Assembly: GCA_934481445.1 (NCBI GenBank)
Contig: CAKSPC010000028.1
Location: 1 to 35,576, forward strand
DNA from: an uncultured Oscillospiraceae bacterium
GTDB taxonomy: Bacteria > Bacillota > Clostridia > Oscillospirales > Ruminococcaceae
DNA: 35,576 bases
Direction of reading: 5' to 3'
Below, in pieces: positions 8,090 to 15,983 of this stretch (the stretch's first letter is position 1; each line of letters starts with the position of its first letter). The translations under genes were made by a program, and so were the position numbers. Below the pieces are notes generated by a model. The model saw nothing but the letters and a program-made list of their open reading frames with translations. It was not told where the DNA came from and did no database searches.

Positions 8090-8102
8090 AATAATTCTCC
8101 TG

Positions 8103-9386
8103 TCAGTTCTGTATTATTTCCTCGGGAATATGCTCAACGATCATATTCCTGCCGTGGTTCTTGCCATAATAAAGCTTTGCGTCTGCGGCGTTTACAAGCA
8201 CGTCGGTGTTATTCTCCCCCGAATAATGCTGCACGCCGAATGTCATCGAAACGGAGATCTCCTCCCCGTCGTATTCACAGCGGAAGCTTCTTATCCGCTG
8301 CATTATCCGCTCCATTGCCGCCGAGGATTCCCCATCGGGCAGCGAAAACGCCAGCAGGAACTCCTCCCCGCCCCAGCGTGAAGCAATTCCGAATCCGTTC
8401 GTGCCTTCCTTCAGAATAGCCGAAACATCCTTCAGCACCAGATCTCCGCAGGCATGACCGTAGCGGTCGTTGAATTTCTTGAAAAGGTCTATGTCACCGA
8501 TGACCACCGTAAGACCCGAATCCTCCGTCTTTGCCCTGTCCAGCATTTCCGCAAGCTTGATATTGCAGGCGCGCCTGTTGAACAGCCCCGTAAGCGGGTC
8601 GTTGGAAATAAGCTCCCGCAGCGATTGCTGAAGCTTCACGGCGGCTCTTCCCATGCCTCCTATCTCATCCCTGCGGGAAAGCATTCTTTCATCGGGGACA
8701 CAGTCGATATCGCCCGAGGCTATCCTGCCCATAAACTCTGCGGTCATGGTAAGGCTGTCAACCATTCTTCTCGCCGCCGTACCGCACACTACCGCCACCA
8801 CCGCGGTCAGCACCCACGAAACCGCCAGCGTTCCCATTATTGAATACGCAATTTCGTGCGAAACATTATCCCGCGTTTTTCCCGCGAAAGTCATGCCTAT
8901 TACTTCGCCCCCGGCATTCACAAGCGGCATATAATACGCAAAATATATCTCGCCGTTGATATTGGTTTCGCCGGAGAAGAAGTCACTGCCGGCGAAAACA
9001 CATTCTGTAACCTCATCCGACGCAACGGTTCCCACCGCACGGCTTCCGTCTGTATTCCTGACGGTGGTGACATAGCGTTCGTTCCCGAAAAACAGCGTGA
9101 TATCCATTCCCGTTATCTCCGCAACGTTGTCGAAAAGATCGGGCTTTATCTCCGAATTCTGATATGTGCTGCTGGAGATCTTTCTGCCTATGAAGTTATT
9201 TATCGTGGCGCACTCGCTGCGCAGTTCATTGTAAACTTCCTTGTTGAAGCCGGTATAGATAGCGTTCGCGATAAAAAACGACGCGATAAGCGACAGTATC
9301 AGCAGCGGCACCACCGCCATCGCAACTATTTTGAAAGCAAGTCCGGATCCGTCCGTGTGCTTTTTTCCGCGCAATTTTTCCCTCAT
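8103..9386 (-). CDS. Membrane diguanylate cyclase with Cache-like sensor, HAMP and GGDEF
   Basis: A 427-residue protein with two membrane segments (about 19-42 and 182-203) flanking an extracytoplasmic domain that looks like a single-Cache sensor (ITLFFGNERYVTTVR, GMTFAGKTRDNV). A HAMP-like linker (about 204-256) and a C-terminal GGDEF domain with intact GGEEF at 339-343 follow. It should make cyclic di-GMP from two GTP in response to an external signal. No RxxD inhibitory site is seen five residues before GGEEF, so product feedback through the usual I-site is probably absent. Start: ATG at 9386 after AAGGGGGATC. It is the first gene of a run with the mannanase and the reductase, with a strong promoter and a hairpin in the leader. 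Confidence 0.92.
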   Translation of the reverse strand: MREKLRGKKHTDGSGLAFKIVAMAVVPLLILSLIASFFIANAIYTGFNKEVYNELRSECATINNFIGRKISSSTYQNSEIKPDLFDNVAEITGMDITLFFGNERYVTTVRNTDGSRAVGTVASDEVTECVFAGSDFFSGETNINGEIYFAYYMPLVNAGGEVIGMTFAGKTRDNVSHEIAYSIMGTLAVSWVLTAVVAVVCGTAARRMVDSLTMTAEFMGRIASGDIDCVPDERMLSRRDEIGGMGRAAVKLQQSLRELISNDPLTGLFNRRACNIKLAEMLDRAKTEDSGLTVVIGDIDLFKKFNDRYGHACGDLVLKDVSAILKEGTNGFGIASRWGGEEFLLAFSLPDGESSAAMERIMQRIRSFRCEYDGEEISVSMTFGVQHYSGENNTDVLVNAADAKLYYGKNHGRNMIVEHIPEEIIQN

Positions 9387-9421
9387 TTCCGATCCCCCTT
9401 GATTAACCGTATAAAATCACA

Positions 9422-9447
9422 GTACCATGGCCTTTCGGTCATGGTAC
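9422..9447 (-). promoter_or_regulatory. GAAA-capped hairpin in the diguanylate cyclase leader
   Basis: On the minus strand GTACCATGACC, loop GAAA, GGCCATGGTAC forms an 11-bp stem (one wobble) with a GNRA tetraloop. It sits between the promoter and the ribosome binding site. The following TGTGATTTTAT is only weakly T-rich, so it may be a leader stabiliser, protein site or weak attenuator. Confidence 0.5.
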
Positions 9448-9513
9448 AGCAATCATATACGTTGTTTTTTTCCCATATAACCGCCAATTGTATATGCATC
9501 AAACCTTTTGTTT

Positions 9514-9543
9514 ATTATACCACAAACAGGGCGGCTATGTCAA
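9514..9543 (-). promoter_or_regulatory. sigma-A promoter of the diguanylate cyclase operon
   Basis: TTGACA (9543-9538), 18-nt spacer, TATAAT (9519-9514) on the minus strand, giving a leader of about 120 nt. Confidence 0.82.
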
Positions 9544-9573
9544 CAAAATTTGGAGATTTTATCGAAAAACGGT

Positions 9574-10782
9574 TTATTTTCCGAGGGACTCAACCAGTGC
9601 CTTTGTATCGCGCGCGATAAGGAGCTCTTCGTTGGTGGGAACCACCCAGACCTCGACCTTGCTGTCGGGGGCGGAAATTCTTGCGAGCTTGCCGCGCAGA
9701 CCCTTGTTTGCGGCGTCGTCGAACTTGATTCCGAGGTACTCCATGTTGTTACATACGTCGGCGCGGACATCGTCGGAGTTCTCGCCGATACCGCCGGTGA
9801 AGATGACAGCGTCAAGGCCGTTCATTACAGCTGCATAGGAACCGATGTACTTCTTTATCTCATAGCGCAGCATTTCACCCGCGAGCTGTGCCTTCTTGTC
9901 GCCGTGCTCGGCAGCGTCGGTGATGTCGCGGTTATCGCTGGAGATACCGGAAATGCCGAGGAAGCCGGACTTCTTATTGAGGTAATCGCTCATCTCCTTG
10001 GGGGAGAGGTGCATCTTGTCCGCGATAAATGTTACGGCAGAAGCGTCTACCGCGCCGCAGCGTGTGCCCATTATAACGCCGTCCAGAGGAGTGAAGCCCA
10101 TGGAAGTATCGATGGACTTTCCGCCCTCAACAGCGGTGATGGAAGAGCCGTTGCCAAGGTGGCAGGATACGATCTTCAGATCCTTGATATCCTTGCCGAG
10201 GGCGTCAGCCAGCGCCTGAGTAACAAATCTGTGGGATGTGCCGTGGAAACCGTACTTTCTTACATGGTACTTTTCGTAGCACTCGAAGGGCAGGCCGTAC
10301 ATATAAGCCTTCTCGGGCATGGTCTGGTGGAACGCAGTATCGAATACAACTACCTGAGGTGTTGTAGCGGGGATAACCTTCTTGCAGGCTCTCAGTGCAA
10401 GGGCGTGCGGGTGGTTATGTACGGGGGCAAGCTCGGACAGATCGTCTATCTGCTGGATAACTTCGTCGGTAACGAGAGTCGTCTTGTCGAATACTTCGGC
10501 GCCCTGTACTATTCTGTGGCCGACAGCGGATACTTCGTCCATGCTCTTGAGCACGCTTGCGTCGCTCTTTGTAAGTACTTCAACAAGCTTTTCAAAAGCC
10601 TCTGTATGTGTGGGGAAGCTGCAATCCTCTTCATACTTTCTTCCGTCGAAAGCGGTGTGCTTGATGTGACCGTCGATGCCGATGCGGTCGCAGTTACCCT
10701 TTGCGATAACGCTTTCGTCCTCCATATTGATAAGCTGATACTTCAGTGAAGAGCTGCCTGCATTGATGACCAGAATTTTCAT
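9574..10782 (-). CDS. ackA: Acetate kinase
   Basis: A 402-residue ASKHA-fold kinase, the usual AckA length. Signatures in order: the N-terminal phosphate-binding VINAGSSSLKYQL, GHRIVQGAE, VFDTAFHQTMPEKAYMYGLP, KYGFHGTSHRFV, HLGNGSSITAV, MGFTPLDGVIMGTRCGAVD and FTGGIGENSDDVR. It converts acetyl phosphate and ADP to acetate and ATP, the energy-yielding step of acetate fermentation. No pta gene lies next to it in this window. The start at 10782 follows GAAAGGAAA. It diverges from tmcAL, which consumes acetate, with about 180 bp of shared promoter region. Confidence 0.97.
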   Translation of the reverse strand: MKILVINAGSSSLKYQLINMEDESVIAKGNCDRIGIDGHIKHTAFDGRKYEEDCSFPTHTEAFEKLVEVLTKSDASVLKSMDEVSAVGHRIVQGAEVFDKTTLVTDEVIQQIDDLSELAPVHNHPHALALRACKKVIPATTPQVVVFDTAFHQTMPEKAYMYGLPFECYEKYHVRKYGFHGTSHRFVTQALADALGKDIKDLKIVSCHLGNGSSITAVEGGKSIDTSMGFTPLDGVIMGTRCGAVDASAVTFIADKMHLSPKEMSDYLNKKSGFLGISGISSDNRDITDAAEHGDKKAQLAGEMLRYEIKKYIGSYAAVMNGLDAVIFTGGIGENSDDVRADVCNNMEYLGIKFDDAANKGLRGKLARISAPDSKVEVWVVPTNEELLIARDTKALVESLGK

Positions 10783-10855
10783 TTTACTTGATTTCCTTTC
10801 TTAGTTTTCGCGCGGGCACACTTTTCATACTGCGGCTCGTGCATAATCCACATTT

Positions 10856-10884
10856 ATTTTATAACTTTTTCACAGAAAAATCAA
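10856..10884 (-). promoter_or_regulatory. sigma-A promoter of ackA
   Basis: TTGATT (10884-10879), 17-nt spacer, TAAAAT (10861-10856) on the minus strand, giving a leader of about 70 nt. Confidence 0.7.
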
Positions 10885-10903
10885 GTCTTTTTATCAAAAA
10901 TTA

Positions 10904-10932
10904 TTGATTTATTGCCGCATTAGGTGTAAAAT
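10904..10932 (+). promoter_or_regulatory. sigma-A promoter of the tmcAL-murL-murD2 group
   Basis: TTGATT (10904-10909), 17-nt spacer, TAAAAT (10927-10932) on the plus strand, about 33 nt before the tmcAL start. It lies back to back with the ackA promoter. Confidence 0.68.
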
Positions 10933-10965
10933 ATATAAAGTAAATATTTCAAAGGAGCGTGTGCC

Positions 10966-12120
10966 ATGAAAACTGCGGCAGTAATATGCGAATACAACCC
11001 GTTTCACAACGGGCATAAATACCAGCTTGAGCAGACCCGCGCAGCGGGGGCAACGCACATCGTTGCCGTAATGAGCGGGAACTTCACGCAGCGCGGCGAC
11101 GTCGCCGTGTTCGACAAATACGCCCGCGCCCGCACCGCGCTGGAAAACGGCGTTGACCTCGTGCTGGAGCTTCCCACGAAATACAGCCTGTCCTCGGCGG
11201 AGGGATTTGCCGCGGGTGCAGTGGGAATTATAACTGCCCTCGGCTGCGTGGACATGCTTTCTTTCGGCAGCGAAAGCGGCGACATCGCCGCGCTGAAAGA
11301 AGCCTCCGCCGCCGGCGAATACGCCGTGCACACCGATAAATTCTTCAACCTTATGCGCAGCGGGAAAAGCTACCCCGCCGCCCTCGCCGAAGCAGTCAGG
11401 GAATACTACACCGACGATGTGTACGAAACTCTCTCCGCGCCGAACAACACCCTCGCGGTGGAATATCTTAACGCCCTCGACAACTGTGGCAGCAGGATAG
11501 AGCCTTTCACTGTGCCGCGCACGGGAGCGGGTCACGACAGCGCAGAAGAAAACGGCGGCTTCGCTTCCGCTTCGCTGATAAGGAAAAAGATACTCGCCGG
11601 CGAGGACTGGTCGCAGCTTTCCCCCGCGGAAAACTCCCCCCGCGCAGACGTGAAAAACCTCGAGCGCGCGATACTTGCAAGGCTGCGGGAAATGCGCCCC
11701 GATGATTTCCTGCGGCTGTACGACGGCGCAAACGGCCTTGCGGAGCGCCTTTACAAATCCGTCAGGAAGGCCTGCACGCTGGATGAACTGTATATCCTCA
11801 CCAAAACCAAGCGCTACACCCTCGCAAGGATACGCCGCGCGGTAATGTGCGGATTTCTGGGGCTGTACAAGGAACAGCTCAACGTCCCGAATGCATATAT
11901 CCACATACTCGGCATGAACGCCCGCGGCCGCGAAATACTCGCAAAGGCGGACTGCCCGCTGCCGATAGACGCTTCCCTGAAGGCGCTCTCCGCCGCGAGC
12001 CGCGAGGCTCACAGGCAGGCATGCTTTGAGGAGCGCTGCGGCGACCTGTATTCCCTTGCGTTTGAAAAGCCCCGCCGCTGCGGGTATGAATTCACCGCAA
12101 AACCCGTGATAATCAACTGA
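10966..12120 (+). CDS. tmcAL: tRNA(Met) cytidine acetate ligase TmcAL
   Basis: A 384-residue nucleotidyltransferase-like protein (formerly YlbM). The N-terminal ICEYNPFHNGHKYQL holds the HxGH nucleotide-binding motif. AVMSGNFTQRGDVAVFDKYARA and LELPTKYSLSSAEGFA are family blocks, and the C-terminal half is the RNA-binding part. TmcAL uses ATP and acetate to make N4-acetylcytidine at the wobble position of elongator tRNA-Met, with an acetyl-adenylate intermediate. The start at 10966 follows AAAGGAGCG. It is the first gene of a plus-strand group. Divergence from acetate kinase places an acetate producer beside an acetate user; a functional tie is inferred, not shown. Confidence 0.93.
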   Translation: MKTAAVICEYNPFHNGHKYQLEQTRAAGATHIVAVMSGNFTQRGDVAVFDKYARARTALENGVDLVLELPTKYSLSSAEGFAAGAVGIITALGCVDMLSFGSESGDIAALKEASAAGEYAVHTDKFFNLMRSGKSYPAALAEAVREYYTDDVYETLSAPNNTLAVEYLNALDNCGSRIEPFTVPRTGAGHDSAEENGGFASASLIRKKILAGEDWSQLSPAENSPRADVKNLERAILARLREMRPDDFLRLYDGANGLAERLYKSVRKACTLDELYILTKTKRYTLARIRRAVMCGFLGLYKEQLNVPNAYIHILGMNARGREILAKADCPLPIDASLKALSAASREAHRQACFEERCGDLYSLAFEKPRRCGYEFTAKPVIIN

Positions 12121-12144
12121 TATTTGACTATGGAGGAGCATAAA

Positions 12145-13152
12145 ATGGTAACAGTATCCGAAATAAACTACAAGAACTTCGGCAAGTGCGTAAAAATGGA
12201 CAACGGCACCGCGAGCCTTATCGTGACCGTTGACATCGGCCCGAGAATAATTTCCTACTGCCTTAACGGCAAGGAAAACCTGCTGTTTGAGGACGTAAAC
12301 AGGGATTTCAGCGACAGCTCCGAGGAGCTTCGCGAATTCTTCGGCGACGACAAAACATGGTACATATACGGCGGGCACAGACTCTGGAGCAGCCCCGAAA
12401 GCTACCCGCACAGCTATGTTCCCGACAACGACCCCGTTGAATACACCGACCTCGGCGAGTTTGACGGTTATCGCGGATTTGCTTTCCACCCGCCCGTTAC
12501 AAGGACAGGGCAGAAGCACACCATACAGGTTTGGATGGATGAAACTGCGGGTTCGTCGCGCGTGAAAATATGCCATGACATCACAAATGTTTCCGGCGCG
12601 ATAGTGACCCTCGCGCCGTGGGCTATGACGGTATGCGCGGCGGGCGGCGTGGAAATATTCCCGCAGAGCACAAAGGACAACGGCCTGCTTTCAAACCGCA
12701 GGAATGTTTTCTGGAGCTACTCCGACATCAACGACGACCGCTTCTTCCTCGGGAACAAATACGGCACGCTCCAGCAGGTAAGCGGCGCGGAGGGGAAATT
12801 TAAAATAGGCATGAACAACGAGGACGGCTGGGCTGCGGTGGTAAACCACGGGCAGATCTTCCTCAAGAATTTCGATATGAACATCGACGGAAATTACCCC
12901 GACTACGGCTGCAATTTTGAAACCTTTACAAACGGGCTGTTTCTTGAATGCGAGAGCCTCGGCGAGCTTGAAATGCTGAAAAACTATCAGTGCGTTACCC
13001 TCACGGAAAAGTGGGAGCTTATCGAATGCAGCGACGCATTCGACCGCAAAAACGAGGACAGCATAGACGAATTCGTGAAGAAACACGACCTCGGCAGACG
13101 CCGCGAAAGCCCCTCTATCCTGCGCACATTCATGCCGCACGGAATAGATTAA
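12145..13152 (+). CDS. DUF4380-like protein, aldose-mutarotase superfamily
   Basis: A 335-residue protein resembling the DUF4380 branch of the galactose mutarotase-like beta-sandwich superfamily. Visible family blocks are VTVDIGPRIISYCL near the start, TWYIYGGHRLWSSPESYP (His and Arg positions typical of sugar-binding folds of this type) and GNYPDYGCNFETFTNGLFLE near the C-terminus. No signal peptide. The start ATG at 12145 is preceded at ideal spacing by GGAGGA; upstream in-frame TTG and ATG codons would overlap that site and were not used. It is 24 nt after tmcAL and 32 nt before murL, so it belongs to the same transcript. Its substrate is unknown. Being next to murL suggests, weakly, a role on cell-wall or other sugars. 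Confidence 0.75.
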   Translation: MVTVSEINYKNFGKCVKMDNGTASLIVTVDIGPRIISYCLNGKENLLFEDVNRDFSDSSEELREFFGDDKTWYIYGGHRLWSSPESYPHSYVPDNDPVEYTDLGEFDGYRGFAFHPPVTRTGQKHTIQVWMDETAGSSRVKICHDITNVSGAIVTLAPWAMTVCAAGGVEIFPQSTKDNGLLSNRRNVFWSYSDINDDRFFLGNKYGTLQQVSGAEGKFKIGMNNEDGWAAVVNHGQIFLKNFDMNIDGNYPDYGCNFETFTNGLFLECESLGELEMLKNYQCVTLTEKWELIECSDAFDRKNEDSIDEFVKKHDLGRRRESPSILRTFMPHGID

Positions 13153-13184
13153 ACAAATCGGCAGACGCCGACGAAAGGCAATTT

Positions 13185-14507
13185 ATGAGTTTATACACAG
13201 ACCTCCGCGCGGAGCAGAAAACTTTTATTTACCACGGATATCAGTTCGGCGCGGATTTTATCGAATACGAATTCAGCATAGACGATGAATACTATTTTTA
13301 CCCTCGTTGGGAATTCGACAGCTCCCTCACCGCGGGGGAGTACGACCGCGCCCTTGCGGAGCGGATAGCGTTCTCGCTTGGCATGGCGGAGCTTGTTTCC
13401 TACTGGAAATGTATGTGCTGCCCACAGGTAGAGATACGCTGCGGCGGCCTTGACGAATGGGAGATAGGCTGGTGGAAGAAGCTTTATTTCAACGGCCTGG
13501 GAGAATTTTTCTACCGCAACGACATCACCCCGAATTTCGACGATTTCATGGAGATAACCGCGCCGCTGCCCGAAAAACTCCCCCCGCAGGAAAATAAGCT
13601 GCACGGCGTGCTTGTGCCCGTGGGCGGCGGAAAAGACAGCGTGGTTTCGCTGGAACTGCTTAAAAAGGCGGGGGAGGATATCCACCCCTACATCATCAAT
13701 CCGCGCGGGGCGACACTCGGCTGCGCGGAAGCGGCGGGCATAGACAGCGGCAAGATAATCGGCGTAAAACGCTCGATAGACCGCACCCTGCTCACCCTAA
13801 ACAGCGAGGGCTACCTCAACGGACACACGCCTTTCTCGGCGGTGGTGGCGTTTTCTACGGAACTGTTTGCCTGCCTTAAAAACCTAAAATACATCGCGCT
13901 TTCAAACGAAAGCAGCGCCAACGAAGCCTATGTCGAGGGCACCACGATAAACCATCAGTACAGCAAATCCACCGAATTCGAGCGCGATTTCCGCGAATAC
14001 TGCGCCCACAGTTTCGGCAGCGGCGCGCCGGAATATTTCAGCCTGCTGCGCCCTTGGAGCGAATGGCAGATAGCGCGGGAATTCGTGAAATATCCGCAGT
14101 ATTTCGGGGTATTCCAGAGCTGCAACCTCGGCTCGAAAACAAATACATGGTGCGGCCACTGCGCAAAGTGCCTTTATGTTTACATCCTGCTGGCGGCGTT
14201 CCTCGACGACGACGTTCTCACGAAAATTTTCGGCTGCAATATGCTCGAAAAGGATGAGCTCTTCCCCATGCTGGACGGTCTTATGCTGGACGGCACGGAT
14301 AAGCCGTTCGAGTGCGTCGGCACTAAGGAGGAGGTGCGCCTTTCGCTTAAAATGGCGTGCGACAGGCGCGGGGAGAAACTCCCGCCGCTTCTCGTGCGGT
14401 TTTGCGAGCACTTCCCGAACTACACGGCGGAGGATCTCAGCGATTATTTTGACAGGAACAACTTTGTACCCAGGCAGTTCCTGCCGCTTATCGGAGGAAA
14501 AGCATGA
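13185..14507 (+). CDS. murL: Probable MurL, UDP-MurNAc-L-Ala-L-Glu epimerase
   Basis: A 440-residue protein with a PP-loop ATP pyrophosphatase motif (LVPVGGGKDSVVSLELL, GGGKDS at 147-152) and a CGHCAKC cluster (Cys323, 326, 329). Other blocks are GHTPFSAVVAFSTELFACL, IALSNESSANEAYVEG and WSEWQIAREFVKYPQYFGVF. I assign it to MurL from these features and from the translationally coupled MurD-like gene downstream, the arrangement described for MurL and MurD2 in Xanthomonas. MurL activates the terminal L-Glu of UDP-MurNAc-L-Ala-L-Glu with ATP and inverts it to D-Glu. The start at 13185 follows GAAAGG; the frame is open further upstream but overlaps the previous gene. The stop overlaps the next start (ATGA). 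An unrelated PP-loop role remains possible. Confidence 0.72.
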   Translation: MSLYTDLRAEQKTFIYHGYQFGADFIEYEFSIDDEYYFYPRWEFDSSLTAGEYDRALAERIAFSLGMAELVSYWKCMCCPQVEIRCGGLDEWEIGWWKKLYFNGLGEFFYRNDITPNFDDFMEITAPLPEKLPPQENKLHGVLVPVGGGKDSVVSLELLKKAGEDIHPYIINPRGATLGCAEAAGIDSGKIIGVKRSIDRTLLTLNSEGYLNGHTPFSAVVAFSTELFACLKNLKYIALSNESSANEAYVEGTTINHQYSKSTEFERDFREYCAHSFGSGAPEYFSLLRPWSEWQIAREFVKYPQYFGVFQSCNLGSKTNTWCGHCAKCLYVYILLAAFLDDDVLTKIFGCNMLEKDELFPMLDGLMLDGTDKPFECVGTKEEVRLSLKMACDRRGEKLPPLLVRFCEHFPNYTAEDLSDYFDRNNFVPRQFLPLIGGKA

Positions 14508-15808
14508 ACATTGAAAATCTTATCCCTATATTTAAGGGAAAACGCTGCGTTATCCTCGGCTTCGGGCGCGAGGGGAGAATATGGCTGGACATTCTGCGGC
14601 GGCTGAACGTCTGCGCGGAGATAGCCATTGCGGACATGAACCCGCTTGATATTGACGGCGTTACCCTGCACTGCGGCAGCGATTACCTTGAAAAATGCGC
14701 GGAATACGACCTTATCCTGCAATCCCCGGGGGTTATCATCAAGGACAAACTCGACGACGCCGCAAAGGCGAAGATACTCACGCAGACAGAGCTGCTTCTG
14801 CGGCTGAAGCCATGCCATATAATCGGCATAACAGGCACCAAGGGAAAATCCACGACATCCTCGCTGATACACCATTTTCTCACCGCCTGCGGCAAGAAGT
14901 CCATGCTTATCGGAAACATCGGCGTGCCGCCGCTGGAGCGCTTTGAGGAGATGGACGCGGACAACTATGCGGTGTGCGAGATGAGCTGCCACCAGCTTGA
15001 ATTCGTCCGCCACTCCCCCGACATCGCCGTGATACTGAACATCTACCCCGAGCACCTCGACCATTATGTAAGCTTTGAAGCGTATTCCGAGGCAAAGCGG
15101 AACATCTGCCGCTTCCAGACCGAGAATGACTGCGCGATTCTGAACGCCGAAATACTCCCCGCCGAGCACGGCGGAAAGCTCGTGACCGCGGGCTTCAACA
15201 CCCCCGCCGACGTATGGACCGACGGGCGGAGCATAAGGCTTTTCGGCAGGGATATCCCCGAGGAAAAAATAAATACCCGCCTGCTCGGGAAGCACAACCG
15301 CTATAATATTGCCGTTGCGCTTGCCGCGGCAATTACCGCGGGCGCGGATATGGATGAATGCCTTGCTTCCCTGCCCGATTTCAAGGGGCTGGAGCACCGC
15401 CTTGAGCACGTTGCAGACATAAACGGCGTGGAATATATCAACGACAGCATCTGCACAATCCCCGAAGCTGCCGTTGCGGCGGTAAAGGCTTTCGACGGGA
15501 CTGACTGCATTATTCTCGGCGGAATGGACAGGGGCATTTCCTACAAGCTGCTGGGCGATTTCCTGAACACGGGCGAAGTCGCGAATGTGATACTCCTACC
15601 CGACAGCGGCGAGCGTATCGGAAAGCTCATCACCAACCCCGACGTTAACATCATCCATGCGAAAAATATGGAGGAAGCCGTGCGGGCGGCTCACGGCTGC
15701 GCGAAGAAGCGCGTGCTGCTCTCCCCCGCTTCCGCAAGCTACGGATTTTACAAGAATTTCGAAGAGCGCGGAAAGCACTTCAAGCAGCTTGTGAATGATC
15801 TCAGATAA
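14504..15808 (+). CDS. murD2: MurD-family ligase, probably MurD2 (L-Glu adding)
   Basis: A 434-residue Mur ligase with all three domains. An N-terminal Rossmann-like UDP-binding domain (CVILGFGREG) comes first. The central ATPase has the P-loop GITGTKGKSTTSS (111-117), NIGVPPL, the Glu/Ser pair in CEMSCHQLEFV and the NIYPEHLDHYVSFEAY segment. The C-terminal amino-acid-binding domain has EHRLEHV, NDSICTIPEA and LLSPASASYGFYKNFEERGKHF. The MurD family adds glutamate to UDP-MurNAc-L-Ala. Coupling to murL by a 4-nt overlap argues for the MurD2 type, which takes L-Glu rather than D-Glu. Amino-acid specificity cannot be read directly from the sequence. A 13-bp terminator hairpin follows the stop. 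Confidence 0.85.
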   Translation: MNIENLIPIFKGKRCVILGFGREGRIWLDILRRLNVCAEIAIADMNPLDIDGVTLHCGSDYLEKCAEYDLILQSPGVIIKDKLDDAAKAKILTQTELLLRLKPCHIIGITGTKGKSTTSSLIHHFLTACGKKSMLIGNIGVPPLERFEEMDADNYAVCEMSCHQLEFVRHSPDIAVILNIYPEHLDHYVSFEAYSEAKRNICRFQTENDCAILNAEILPAEHGGKLVTAGFNTPADVWTDGRSIRLFGRDIPEEKINTRLLGKHNRYNIAVALAAAITAGADMDECLASLPDFKGLEHRLEHVADINGVEYINDSICTIPEAAVAAVKAFDGTDCIILGGMDRGISYKLLGDFLNTGEVANVILLPDSGERIGKLITNPDVNIIHAKNMEEAVRAAHGCAKKRVLLSPASASYGFYKNFEERGKHFKQLVNDLR

Positions 15809-15813
15809 AATTC

Positions 15814-15844
15814 AAGCGGACTGTGATAAACTCACAGTCCGCTT
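15814..15844 (+). terminator. Terminator after murD2, possibly bidirectional
   Basis: A 13-bp perfect stem AAGCGGACTGTGA/TCACAGTCCGCTT with a 5-nt loop, six nt past the murD2 stop. The T-run is poor on the plus strand (TTTCGGG) and moderate on the minus strand (GAATTTTATC). It could serve both murD2 and the converging ydcF-like gene. Confidence 0.7.
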
Positions 15845-15983
15845 TCGGGTATATTCAAACAGCCGCCTGCGCTTCGGGCTATTCACGGACGCGCCGCGAG
15901 ACTGCACAGCGCGCCACCGTCGGCACGGCTGTGGATCTTACCCTGTTGCATTCTATGCGGCTGAATGATTTTCGTGATTATTT

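Noticed and set aside
10909..12576. 555-codon minus-strand frame opposite tmcAL
   Set aside because: TmcAL on the plus strand has the full family motif set, a ribosome binding site and a promoter. The antisense frame has none and is a shadow.
15845..15983. Possible small gene between murD2 and the ydcF-like gene
   Set aside because: No ORF with a ribosome binding site or recognisable sequence; only the terminator hairpin at the murD2 end is supported.
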